NCBI RefSeq assembly: GCF_009296315.1
Contig: NZ_WHLY01000002.1
Location: 4,934,501 to 4,998,500 of the forward strand
Source: Salmonirosea aquatica
GTDB taxonomy: Bacteria; Bacteroidota; Bacteroidia; Cytophagales; Spirosomataceae
Direction of reading: 5' to 3'
DNA length: 64,000 nucleotides
Positions 7,971 to 15,835 of this stretch are shown here, in pieces (the first letter of the stretch is position 1; each line of letters opens with the position of its first letter). Position numbers and translations under genes: made by a program. Below the pieces are notes generated by a model. It saw only the letters and a list, made by a program, of their open reading frames with translations. It searched no databases and had not been told where the DNA came from.

Positions 7971-10544
7971 TTATATCACCGCCCTGCTACGCTTGATCCA
8001 TTTCTCTATCTCTACTGCCCAGAAGATTATGCTGGACACGGCCAAGCAGATACCCATTTCCTGCCAAGCCAGCGCCTTGGTATGGAATAAGTCCTGCAAA
8101 AAAGGAACATAAATGACCGCCAATTGTAAGGCAATTGTGAATGCTACGGCGAGGGTAAGCTGCCAGTTGCTGCCCAGCCCCTGCCGGAACAGAGACACTG
8201 TGCCGCTACGGATGGCGAGCGCATGCCCAAGCTGGCTGAGTGAAAGTACGGTGAACACCATGGTACGCCATTTTGGATTGTCCAGCTCCATCGCGAGATA
8301 CTGGGTACCCAGGCAAATTACCCCGATGAGTACCCCGACCCAGCCGATATGCACCGTAAGGGCCCGGTCGAAAATGCCGGCCCTGGGGTTGTGCGGGGGC
8401 CGCTTCATGGTGTTTTTTTCCACTGGCTCGGCCGCCAGTGCCAAACCCGGAAGCCCGTCGGTCACCAGATTGACCCACAGAATATGGATAGGTAATAAGG
8501 GTATGGGAAGGCCTAGCACAGGAGCCAGAAAAATAGTCCAGATTTCACCCGCGTTGCTGGTGAGCGTGTACTTGATGAATTTCCGGATGTTGTCATATAT
8601 CCGCCGTCCCTCGCGCACCGCCTTCAGAATAGTGGCAAAGTTATCGTCCAGCAAAATCATGTGGGAGGCCTCTTTGGTCACGTCCGTGCCCGTAATACCC
8701 ATTGCGATACCGATATTGGCCTTTTTCAACGCCGGAGCATCGTTGACCCCATCGCCGGTCATGGCCACAAACTGATGCCTTTTTTGAAGGGCCGTTACGA
8801 TATTCAGTTTTTGTTCGGGGGATACCCGCGCGTACACTTTGATGGATTCCACTTCCTGCTCGAACTGCTCGGGGGATAGGTTGGCCAACTCTTTGCCGGT
8901 AATTACCTTGTCGCTTTCCTTCCGCAGTATACCTACCCTGGTCGCAATGGCTTTAGCCGTAGCCGGGTGGTCGCCGGTAATCATCACGGGCGTAATACCG
9001 GCGTCGAAACACTCGGCGATCGCATCCTGCACGGCCTCGCGGGGTGGGTCGATCATGGCCACCATACCCACAAAGTCCAAATCAGACTCGGCGGTGTCAG
9101 GATTGTGATCCTTTGGGAGACTATCCAAAATCTTGTAACTATACGAAATCACCCGCATGCCCTGATGGGCCAGTTGTTCCGCCCGATTCAGTATGGGCCC
9201 CGCTTCCTGCACGGAAACATCGTCCATTGCTTCCGAAGCGCCTTTGGTAATGACCAGGTACCTGTCGCCAAACTCATGGATCGTGGTCATGCGCTTGCGG
9301 GTCGAATCAAAGGGAACCTCATCGGCCCGGGGGTACTGCGTCGCCCAGTCTTCCTGATAGCTTTCCTGCTGGCGGACGTACTCCACCAAAGCGATTTCCG
9401 TAGGATCACCCAGGTAGGTACCCTCTTCATCTTTTTTGACGTCATGATTCAAAGCCATGCACAGCAGGAGCAGTTGTTCTTTGGTCAGTTCGGTCGCTTC
9501 GGGCAGGGCTACCTCTTCGGGCTGCCAGAATTCCTGTACGGTCATCTGGTTTTGGGTAATGGTACCGGTTTTGTCCGAACACACGTACGTCACCGAACCC
9601 AGGGTCTCTACCGCCGGCAGTTGCCGGATCAGGGCGTTTTGCTTGACCATCCGTTTGGCTCCCAATGCCAGGGCAATGGTCACCACCGCCGGCAGGGCTT
9701 CGGGAATGGCTGCCACCGCCAGCGAAATGGCCGTCAGTAACATACGGAGCGGGTCTTCGCCCCGGAGCAGGCCCACGCCATACAGCAGCGCACAGATCAC
9801 AACGACACCCAGCGAGAGTTGCTTGCCAAAGGTGGCCAGTCGTTTTTGCAGAGGCGTTTCGCTGTCGCTTTCGTCGAGCATCTGTGCAATGCGCCCCATC
9901 TCGGTTTTCATGCCGGTGGCCACCACGATCCCTTCCGCCCGGCCGTCCTTGACGAGGGTACCCTTGTAGGCCATGTTGAAGCGGTCGCCCAGGGGAGGAT
10001 CTTCATCGGCAATGGCCTCCGTCTTTTTAGTGACCGCTTCCGACTCGCCCGTGAGGGCGGCTTCTTCTATTTTGAGCGACGCGGCTTCGTACAGCCGCAG
10101 GTCGGCAGGTACCAGGTTTCCCGCCTCCAGCAGTACTACATCGCCCGGCACCAGGTCGATTGCTTCCACTTTTTTTTCGGTGCCGTCCCGACGTACAAGC
10201 GCTTCGGGAGCAGACATCGAGCGGAGCGCTTCGATGGCCTTTTCGGCGCGGTATTCCTGCACAAAACCGATGATGGCGTTCAGTACCACGATGACCAGAA
10301 TCACAATAGCGTCGGTGGCTTCGCCCACCAGCACCGAAACTACGGCCGCGGCCAGCAGGATCAGGATCATGACATCCAGAAACTGATTCAGAATCAGGCG
10401 TCCGATCGACTTACCGGACTTTCCTTCCAGTTCGTTGGCCCCGTACTCTTCGAGCCGTTTCCGGGCTTCTTCGTGGGCGAGGCCATTCTTTTGGGTGGTT
10501 AATTTTTTAAATACCTCGTCGGGGGTAGCATTGTGGTAGTTCAT
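7971..10544 (-). CDS. calcium-type P2 cation-translocating ATPase
   Basis: A P-type ATPase of the SERCA/PMCA-like P2 group, predicted to export Ca2+ (or another divalent cation). Counting from a TTG upstream at 10583, the T-G-E-S actuator motif is at 178-181, P-E-A-L-P of transmembrane helix 4 is at 294-298, the phosphorylated Asp of D-K-T-G-T is at 337, and T-G-D-G-V-N-D-A is downstream. All are intact. P-E-A-L-P with the downstream N-L-V-T-D-G segment favours calcium over Na/K. I use the ATG at 10544 because the longer frame starts with TTG and adds 13 atypical residues. Expected family length of about 850-900 aa is met. Confidence 0.93.
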   Translation of the reverse strand: MNYHNATPDEVFKKLTTQKNGLAHEEARKRLEEYGANELEGKSGKSIGRLILNQFLDVMILILLAAAVVSVLVGEATDAIVILVIVVLNAIIGFVQEYRAEKAIEALRSMSAPEALVRRDGTEKKVEAIDLVPGDVVLLEAGNLVPADLRLYEAASLKIEEAALTGESEAVTKKTEAIADEDPPLGDRFNMAYKGTLVKDGRAEGIVVATGMKTEMGRIAQMLDESDSETPLQKRLATFGKQLSLGVVVICALLYGVGLLRGEDPLRMLLTAISLAVAAIPEALPAVVTIALALGAKRMVKQNALIRQLPAVETLGSVTYVCSDKTGTITQNQMTVQEFWQPEEVALPEATELTKEQLLLLCMALNHDVKKDEEGTYLGDPTEIALVEYVRQQESYQEDWATQYPRADEVPFDSTRKRMTTIHEFGDRYLVITKGASEAMDDVSVQEAGPILNRAEQLAHQGMRVISYSYKILDSLPKDHNPDTAESDLDFVGMVAMIDPPREAVQDAIAECFDAGITPVMITGDHPATAKAIATRVGILRKESDKVITGKELANLSPEQFEQEVESIKVYARVSPEQKLNIVTALQKRHQFVAMTGDGVNDAPALKKANIGIAMGITGTDVTKEASHMILLDDNFATILKAVREGRRIYDNIRKFIKYTLTSNAGEIWTIFLAPVLGLPIPLLPIHILWVNLVTDGLPGLALAAEPVEKNTMKRPPHNPRAGIFDRALTVHIGWVGVLIGVICLGTQYLAMELDNPKWRTMVFTVLSLSQLGHALAIRSGTVSLFRQGLGSNWQLTLAVAFTIALQLAVIYVPFLQDLFHTKALAWQEMGICLAVSSIIFWAVEIEKWIKRSRAVI

Positions 10545-10602
10545 TCGTGCGGAGAGTTGTGTTGTTGGAAGCGGCAAGGGCAAAGATACACGCTATCCAT
10601 TC

Positions 10603-10642
10603 ATGCCAAAGCCCCGTACCGGTTGGTACGGGGCTTTGGCAT
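10603..10642. terminator. perfect 18-bp hairpin between two minus-strand genes
   Basis: The arms 10603-10620 and 10625-10642 are perfectly complementary around a 4-base GGTT loop. It lies just past the stop of the lactonase gene and before the ATPase gene, where a terminator is expected. It lacks a T-run on either side, so it may work as an RNA 3'-end stabiliser or a Rho-assisted stop. Confidence 0.6.
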
Positions 10643-10682
10643 CACCCGGCGGCGGCGAGCGAATGAGCCGTATAAGAATAGC

Positions 10683-11783
10683 TTATTTCAGAAAGACGAA
10701 ACAGATGGGATCTTTCAGAGAAATGCTCTTGCTCAGGAAGGTCATGCCGCCGGTTTTGGGGTCTACCTTGTACACCACCAGGTCATTCGTTGTCTGATTC
10801 CCCACGACCATGTACCGTCCCGAAGGATCGAAATTGAAATCACGGGGCGTACTGATGCCTTCGCGCGCTTCGCCCGCGCTTTTGAGTGATCCGTCCTTCT
10901 GGATTTCGTAGGCGTGGATGGCGTTGTAGCCCCGGTTGGAAGCGTAGACAAATTTACCATTGGGGTGTACGTGTACCGCTGCGGCCGTATTCTTGCCCGA
11001 AAAATCAGCCGGAACGGTATTTACGGTTTCGATTTCCTTCACTACGCCGTTGGCATCCACGGCGCAGACGGTCAGGGTAGCTTTCATTTCGTTGAGCAGG
11101 TAGAGGTACCTTCCCGAGGGATGGAAAGTCAGATGGCGCGGACCCGCCCCCGGCTGGGTCGAGAAGTAGTTCTGGGCCGGGTTGGGCGATACTTTTCCGC
11201 TTTTGGCATCCACTACGTAGTTCATCAGCCGGTCGGTACCCAGGTCGCTGATGTAGACGTACTTCCCATTGGGTGAGGGCATGGCGCAGTGGGCGTGGGG
11301 CTTCTCCTGCCGCGATTTATCCGGCCCCGAACCCGTAAAGGTGAAGGTGGCCGAAGCCGCCTCGACTCCGCCGTTGGCGGCAATCGGATAGGCGGCCCAG
11401 GTACCGCTGGTGTAGTTGGCCAGGAAGGCCATTTTGCCCGAAGGATGCACCGAGACATGACAGGGATTGACGCCCTCGGCGGGCTGCTTGTCGAGATAGG
11501 TGAGGGTACCCCCTTTGCCTACCGCAAAGGCGGCAATGGTATGGTCCTGATTGACGGAGTAGAGGTACTTCTGATCGGGCGACAGGCTGACGTAGCCCGG
11601 CCCCTGCACGCTATGGAAGGTATCGACGATGCTCATGGTACCATCTTTCAGATTCAATTCACAAAGCGTAATGGCCGACTCGGGCCCTTTGGTGCCGGTT
11701 CCGACGTAGAAGCGGGCGGTAGATGGCTGGGCTTGGGCGGTTGCGGCGAGGGCTATGCTAAGGATAAGAAGGGTAAGTTTCAT
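10683..11783 (-). CDS. secreted lactonase-family seven-bladed propeller protein
   Basis: A 366-aa protein with a signal peptide (M-K-L-T-L-L-I-L-S, cleavage near A-Q-A-Q), then a beta-propeller of the 6-phosphogluconolactonase / 3-carboxymuconate cyclase-like family (PF10282). Repeated blade signatures are visible: H-P-S-G-K-M-A-F, S-P-N-G-K-Y-V-Y, H-P-S-G-R-Y-L-Y, H-P-N-G-K-F-V-Y and D-P-S-G-R-Y-M-V. The ATG at 11783 is preferred because it begins the signal peptide; an upstream in-frame ATG at 11843 adds 20 residues. The signal peptide argues against a cytoplasmic pentose-phosphate role. Substrate is unknown. Confidence 0.87.
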   Translation of the reverse strand: MKLTLLILSIALAATAQAQPSTARFYVGTGTKGPESAITLCELNLKDGTMSIVDTFHSVQGPGYVSLSPDQKYLYSVNQDHTIAAFAVGKGGTLTYLDKQPAEGVNPCHVSVHPSGKMAFLANYTSGTWAAYPIAANGGVEAASATFTFTGSGPDKSRQEKPHAHCAMPSPNGKYVYISDLGTDRLMNYVVDAKSGKVSPNPAQNYFSTQPGAGPRHLTFHPSGRYLYLLNEMKATLTVCAVDANGVVKEIETVNTVPADFSGKNTAAAVHVHPNGKFVYASNRGYNAIHAYEIQKDGSLKSAGEAREGISTPRDFNFDPSGRYMVVGNQTTNDLVVYKVDPKTGGMTFLSKSISLKDPICFVFLK

Positions 11784-12245
11784 AAAGAGTAAAAAGATTA
11801 AAATAGATTTTGCTGAATCATTGCATATATTTCTTAAAATCATTCAACGGCTCGTCAAAGTCAGGATCCATTACGAACATTCCTTTCCAACTGCCAAATC
11901 TGAAATTTAATTTTTGGTGATTTCTTCCGCTTTGTTGCCCAAAAGTCAACTAAGTCTGAGGCTTCTGCTTTTTGATGGTCAGGCAACACGGTAAATTTGC
12001 TGTATAAGGTTATAATGTCTTTGGATTTCCTATTTGATTTTCAGTTATAAAGAATCTTATTTAATGTGAAAAAGTTATTTCATTAATGAACTTTTAGTAG
12101 AGCCACTATTAATGGTCTCGTGTATGAATAGTAGCGGATTTTTAATCTCAAACTTTTCAGTTTTGTAATAACTCATGTTTTATATTCATACTCTCTTTTC
12201 ATCGCTTTAACCGCGATTGTTTACACACATCATTGGCGGTAGTGC

Positions 12246-13649
12246 TTACATATAAAAACTATACTTTATTTGTGGTTTCTGGTCTTCTCCCAAATACTTT
12301 AAAATTTCTCCAACGTTTCTACTACAGTCGATCGTTATAGGGAACTTTCTGTCAAATTGTGTATTGTTCCAATTCATTTTTGTTAAAGCTAATATTTCAT
12401 TACAGATTCGCTCTGGTGACTCATCATAAGAAAATAGCCTTATTTCAATTGGGCTTGGAATATAGCTTCCAGGGTAAGTTCCATAATAATCAACAAAGCC
12501 TCTTGTGTATAAAAAATGTCTTTGCTTATCAAGACTTAACATAGTTCCTCTAAGGGGCGGGTAGTTGCCTTCTCTATATAGTCTAAAATTCGTTGGCATA
12601 ATCGTCACTAAATCCAACGAATTAATATTCATTTTTTCTGCAACTTTTTCAAAACCTTCAATTTCTTCTTCTGAATAATTAGAACTTTTGTGTATTACTA
12701 ACCTTTGAGGATAAATTTTAACTGCTTCATAATATTCTTTAAGTGAATTATAGAGTAAATCAAAAGCCTGTTGTTCTGATAAATGTGGCTGCTTATCCTT
12801 TTTACTTTCTTTTACAGGTGTCCCCCTTAAAATTACTCCATTACCTTGCTCATTAAATATTTGGGTAACACTAGTTTGTGTGGTTGATTTATCTCTGCTT
12901 TTATAGAAGCTTATCCCGGCAAAACAGGTATTACTGTTTGCATTTTTCTTTAAAGCCCAAGGTGTACCTGAAGCTTTATAATATAGTGCGGTAAAGAAGT
13001 TCCAAGCTATTGTAGCCTCATCTTGCATTTCTTTCGCTGGCTTAACTATTCTATCCCGTACTATTTGAATTGGAATATTATATTCCATTGCTTTGGCTTT
13101 TAATAGACGCCTAAAATTTATTTCCATCGAAAGATTGTCTTCGTCATCTTCGTCAACCTTTGTATTTTTAGTGCCATAAATCATATTGGTAAATTTTTCA
13201 TCTAAAACACAAAGAATAACATCAGGGTTCTTATTCTTTGCAAGAAACTTTATTTCAGTTAGGAATAAGTCTACAGCTTTTATGATTAAATCATCAATGT
13301 CTTCAGATGATTTTTTTGCTTTTTCAAAAATTGAATTATTTATTTTTCGGATATAAGATTCGTCATAAGTGATTTCGCTTTTGAAAGCCACTTTGTCATT
13401 GAACCCCGGAAAATTCATAAATAGATTAGGTTGGTTACTCTTTTTGGGCTCAATATGATTTTTGCAGGATTTTATCCAACTGATTATACTTCCAATACTG
13501 TCACTGTTTCCAACAAAGCCTAAAACAATTTTATCAGGACGAACATTTTCAAAATCTGCGACCCCAAATTTATATATTCCCGTTCTTGGACATATATGTT
13601 CACCATTTTGGAATTGTAAGATTGGTTCTTTAAGTAAACTAATTTCCAT
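12246..13649 (-). CDS. short prokaryotic Argonaute (MID-PIWI), catalytically inactive
   Basis: A 467-aa protein with short-pAgo landmarks in order: P-R-T-G-I-Y-K-F-G (21-29), MID segment P-D-V-I-L-C-V-L (142-149), W-N-F-F-T-A-L-Y-Y-K-A-S-G-T-P-W (216-231), PIWI start F-A-G-I-S-F-Y (243-249), V-I-H-K-S-S-N-Y (318-325), and the C-terminal L-T-K-M-N-W-N motif (422-428). Slicing pAgos carry Asp at the G-I-D and H-R-D positions; here these are Ser and Ser/Asn, so it should bind guide and target without cutting. It lacks N and PAZ domains. It overlaps the preceding nuclease-APAZ gene by 11 bases. The ATG at 13649 is used (a GTG at 13655 is an alternative). By analogy with known short-pAgo systems it senses invader nucleic acid and triggers the partner effector. 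Confidence 0.92.
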   Translation of the reverse strand: MEISLLKEPILQFQNGEHICPRTGIYKFGVADFENVRPDKIVLGFVGNSDSIGSIISWIKSCKNHIEPKKSNQPNLFMNFPGFNDKVAFKSEITYDESYIRKINNSIFEKAKKSSEDIDDLIIKAVDLFLTEIKFLAKNKNPDVILCVLDEKFTNMIYGTKNTKVDEDDEDNLSMEINFRRLLKAKAMEYNIPIQIVRDRIVKPAKEMQDEATIAWNFFTALYYKASGTPWALKKNANSNTCFAGISFYKSRDKSTTQTSVTQIFNEQGNGVILRGTPVKESKKDKQPHLSEQQAFDLLYNSLKEYYEAVKIYPQRLVIHKSSNYSEEEIEGFEKVAEKMNINSLDLVTIMPTNFRLYREGNYPPLRGTMLSLDKQRHFLYTRGFVDYYGTYPGSYIPSPIEIRLFSYDESPERICNEILALTKMNWNNTQFDRKFPITIDCSRNVGEILKYLGEDQKPQIKYSFYM

Positions 13650-15030
13650 AATCACTTTTGTAGGTTAACGGAAGTTTGAAAGCTTCTTTAAAATTTATAA
13701 TGTTATAGTCTTCCTCATTCTCGCTTACTTTATTACTTAAGCAATAAGAAATAAACATGAAATGCTGATAGACTGAATTATTTGATTCGAGTTTCTTTTT
13801 TTGAGTAATTAAATCACTTTCAAATTTGTGAGCTTGATAACCATCGTATGTATAACTCCAAGTTGGTGTTATCGCCAGAAACCACTTAGACTCTGATAAA
13901 AACGATTGAATCTTAAATGATAATTGCTGAAAATGAGTTATTTGTGTTTTTTCTTTATTCCAAACCTCTTTTACGACTGTTCTAGTTGCTGTTTTTTTAT
14001 TCTTCCAAGTAATCTTTTTAGATTTAAGGAATTTAGGTGGTCGAAACCTAAACATTCTCTCTTTTCTAAGCCATTGAATCTCTTTCTTAGATGTTAGTTC
14101 TTGTATTGTATTATCTATTAAACTTGATAATGCTAATTCATATTTATATCCACTTGTGGCAAATTCGTCTAGAGTAAACTCTTCTACAGTTCCTGTTTCA
14201 ACTAAGTTACTTAGTGGTTCGGAGTTCTTATCTAATGGCTTGAAGGAGATGATTTTTTTTTCAAAAACGTGCCAATCTCTCGAATAAGAAATGCCATAAT
14301 ATTCAAAAGCTCTATTTAAAACACTCCTATCTGATGCACTTTTTCGTAATTTGTATTTAGTTTCCCAAGATTTTGTGATTATTTCGTCCCTGTTTACTCC
14401 AATTGTACCAATATATATTGTTTTAGGCAGTTCTATTTCTAATAGATTGGGATAAAGTGTCTCAGTTACTAACTTGTCCTTATTTTCTAAGATATATTTT
14501 CTATAGTCAATTTTTTGTTCAGTGAACTCCTGTTCAAACAAATCAAGAACTTCTTGAATTTTTGGTATAGAGATCCAAGAATTTAACTCAATAATTAGAT
14601 TTTCAAAATCTAATATGTTTTTTGATGATTCGAATTCAAACTCATCATTGATAATTTCATCAAACTTTTTATCTCTATAAGTTTTTTGCTTTTTGGTTAT
14701 AATATAAATAAGCAAAGAGTCAAATTCGTCTCTTTCTTTATGCTTCTTATATTGTTCAAGTGTGTGTTTTATCTTTTCCGTATCTGCTGTTGAAGTTACT
14801 TGAATAGCAACTCGGTTTTCGATATCGATTAAATCTATTGCGGAGTAATTTTTTTCTTCTAGATTGGCGTTTTTTAAGTTTAATCCGTATATATAATTTA
14901 AGATTGGGATAAGAATATTTTCTGCGTGAATATTAATATCATAAAGGTTTACACTATTTAAAGTTTCTACCTCAGCCCTAAACCTTGCGATTAGTTCAGC
15001 AATTCTATCTATTGTCTTTTTTTTATTCAT
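13639..15030 (-). CDS. SMEK/PD-(D/E)XK-like nuclease fused to APAZ (SPARDA-type effector)
   Basis: A 463-aa protein. Residues about 1-165 resemble the SMEK-type, PD-(D/E)XK-related nuclease domain: L-Y-D-I-N-I-H-A-E-N (E37), A-I-D-L-I-D (D66), and R-V-A-I-Q-V-T-S-T (Q77, T79) with K86 nearby, where classical members have E/Q-x-K. Residues about 175-463 look like APAZ, which packs against short Argonautes; the strand W-F-L-A-I-T-P-T-W (383-391) followed by Y-D-G-Y fits the conserved part. I start at ATG 15030, because the longer frame begins with TTG. In characterised SPARDA systems (DREN-APAZ plus short pAgo) target recognition unleashes DNA and RNA cleavage and growth arrest. The APAZ assignment rests mainly on the overlapping Argonaute. 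Confidence 0.8.
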   Translation of the reverse strand: MNKKKTIDRIAELIARFRAEVETLNSVNLYDINIHAENILIPILNYIYGLNLKNANLEEKNYSAIDLIDIENRVAIQVTSTADTEKIKHTLEQYKKHKERDEFDSLLIYIITKKQKTYRDKKFDEIINDEFEFESSKNILDFENLIIELNSWISIPKIQEVLDLFEQEFTEQKIDYRKYILENKDKLVTETLYPNLLEIELPKTIYIGTIGVNRDEIITKSWETKYKLRKSASDRSVLNRAFEYYGISYSRDWHVFEKKIISFKPLDKNSEPLSNLVETGTVEEFTLDEFATSGYKYELALSSLIDNTIQELTSKKEIQWLRKERMFRFRPPKFLKSKKITWKNKKTATRTVVKEVWNKEKTQITHFQQLSFKIQSFLSESKWFLAITPTWSYTYDGYQAHKFESDLITQKKKLESNNSVYQHFMFISYCLSNKVSENEEDYNIINFKEAFKLPLTYKSDYGN

Positions 15031-15088
15031 AGATTTTTTGTTCAGGTTACATCCAATTTTGCATAAATGCAATCAATTACGTTTAGTA

Positions 15089-15535
15089 TTACTGTTCTAA
15101 TTCTCGCCGACGATACTCAAAATTCCCCTTGTAAATATGATCTTTATCATATCTTAAGAAATTATAGTCTCCACCAAGCTCATAATCTATTTTATAAGAT
15201 GAAATATATCGAAGAGGGTAACGATTGTCTATTTTATATTTTCGAGCTTCGAAAAATTGTTGTATTTCGTGTTCCTGTCGACCAATTTTATTAGAAATAA
15301 TTTCTATTGTTTTATTGCTATAATAATCTAAGTTGTAGATTCTAATAAAAGTTTTATTTTCTAATAAAAAGAATACAAAATTGTCCTCTAAAACAATTTC
15401 TTTTAAAGTATTCGTGACGGATGATGGCTTTCTGTTTTGTAGAAGGTCAATTTCAAAATCCTTACAAAAGAAAACCAGCGTCGAAAGTCTAATTCCCAGT
15501 TTGGTATAAGTTACATGTCCAAATCTCGTGTTCAT
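15089..15535 (-). CDS. unknown 148-aa protein leading the Argonaute operon
   Basis: I do not recognise this protein. It starts at ATG 15535, ends 58 bases before the nuclease-APAZ start, has the same low GC, and runs in the same direction, so co-transcription is likely. It is basic, rich in Tyr, Phe, Ile, Lys and Asn, and has no signal peptide or membrane segment. The first half alternates hydrophobic residues (F-V-F-F-L-L-E-N-K-T-F-I-R-I-Y) like beta strands. Then come a helix-like Q-E-H-E-I-Q-Q-F-F-E segment and a charged C-terminal tail R-R-R-E-L-E-Q. It could be a regulator, an accessory defence subunit, an inhibitor, or an unrelated passenger. Confidence 0.72.
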   Translation of the reverse strand: MNTRFGHVTYTKLGIRLSTLVFFCKDFEIDLLQNRKPSSVTNTLKEIVLEDNFVFFLLENKTFIRIYNLDYYSNKTIEIISNKIGRQEHEIQQFFEARKYKIDNRYPLRYISSYKIDYELGGDYNFLRYDKDHIYKGNFEYRRRELEQ

Positions 15536-15835
15536 TTTTGCTATATCATTTTATTCCAATCCTTAAATAGACGCGATTTTTACTAATCAAGCCAAATGCT
15601 GTATTTTTCTTTTGAAAATCTAAACTTTATTAATTATTTCCAAAGAATAGTCTGATCATCAAGTAGGTAAATGTTTTTTTTATAGTATTGAGTCTGCTGA
15701 TAAAAAACGCTTTACGCAGAATGCCTTGTTGAAACAACATAATACACGCGTAATGGTAATGACTGGGGCTTTTCGCTCTCTAAGGTCCTAGAATTGAGAA
15801 GAACTCCTCTCCTAAAACCAAAAAACTACCCCAAC

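Larger units (their letters stand above)
11784..15835. other. AT-rich defence island (Argonaute operon with flanks)
   Basis: Composition changes sharply here: about one-third GC by eye, against about one-half in the neighbours. Codons are A/T-ending, and GGTACC is absent from 11,643 to 15,892. It holds three minus-strand genes (148-aa unknown, nuclease-APAZ, short Argonaute). The flanks 11784-12245 and 15536-15835 are AT-rich, with no gene or clear RNA structure that I can support. I see no integrase, tRNA or obvious flanking repeat to define exact borders. Horizontal acquisition is inferred from composition and content. Confidence 0.75.

Noticed and set aside
8967-9740. Long plus-strand frames opposite the calcium ATPase
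   Set aside because: The minus-strand frame encodes all P-type ATPase motifs; the opposite frames are a by-product of its codon use.
11784-12245. Search for an integrase, tRNA end or direct repeats at the left edge of the AT-rich island
   Set aside because: No repeat or attachment site longer than chance could be matched with the right edge, so none is claimed.
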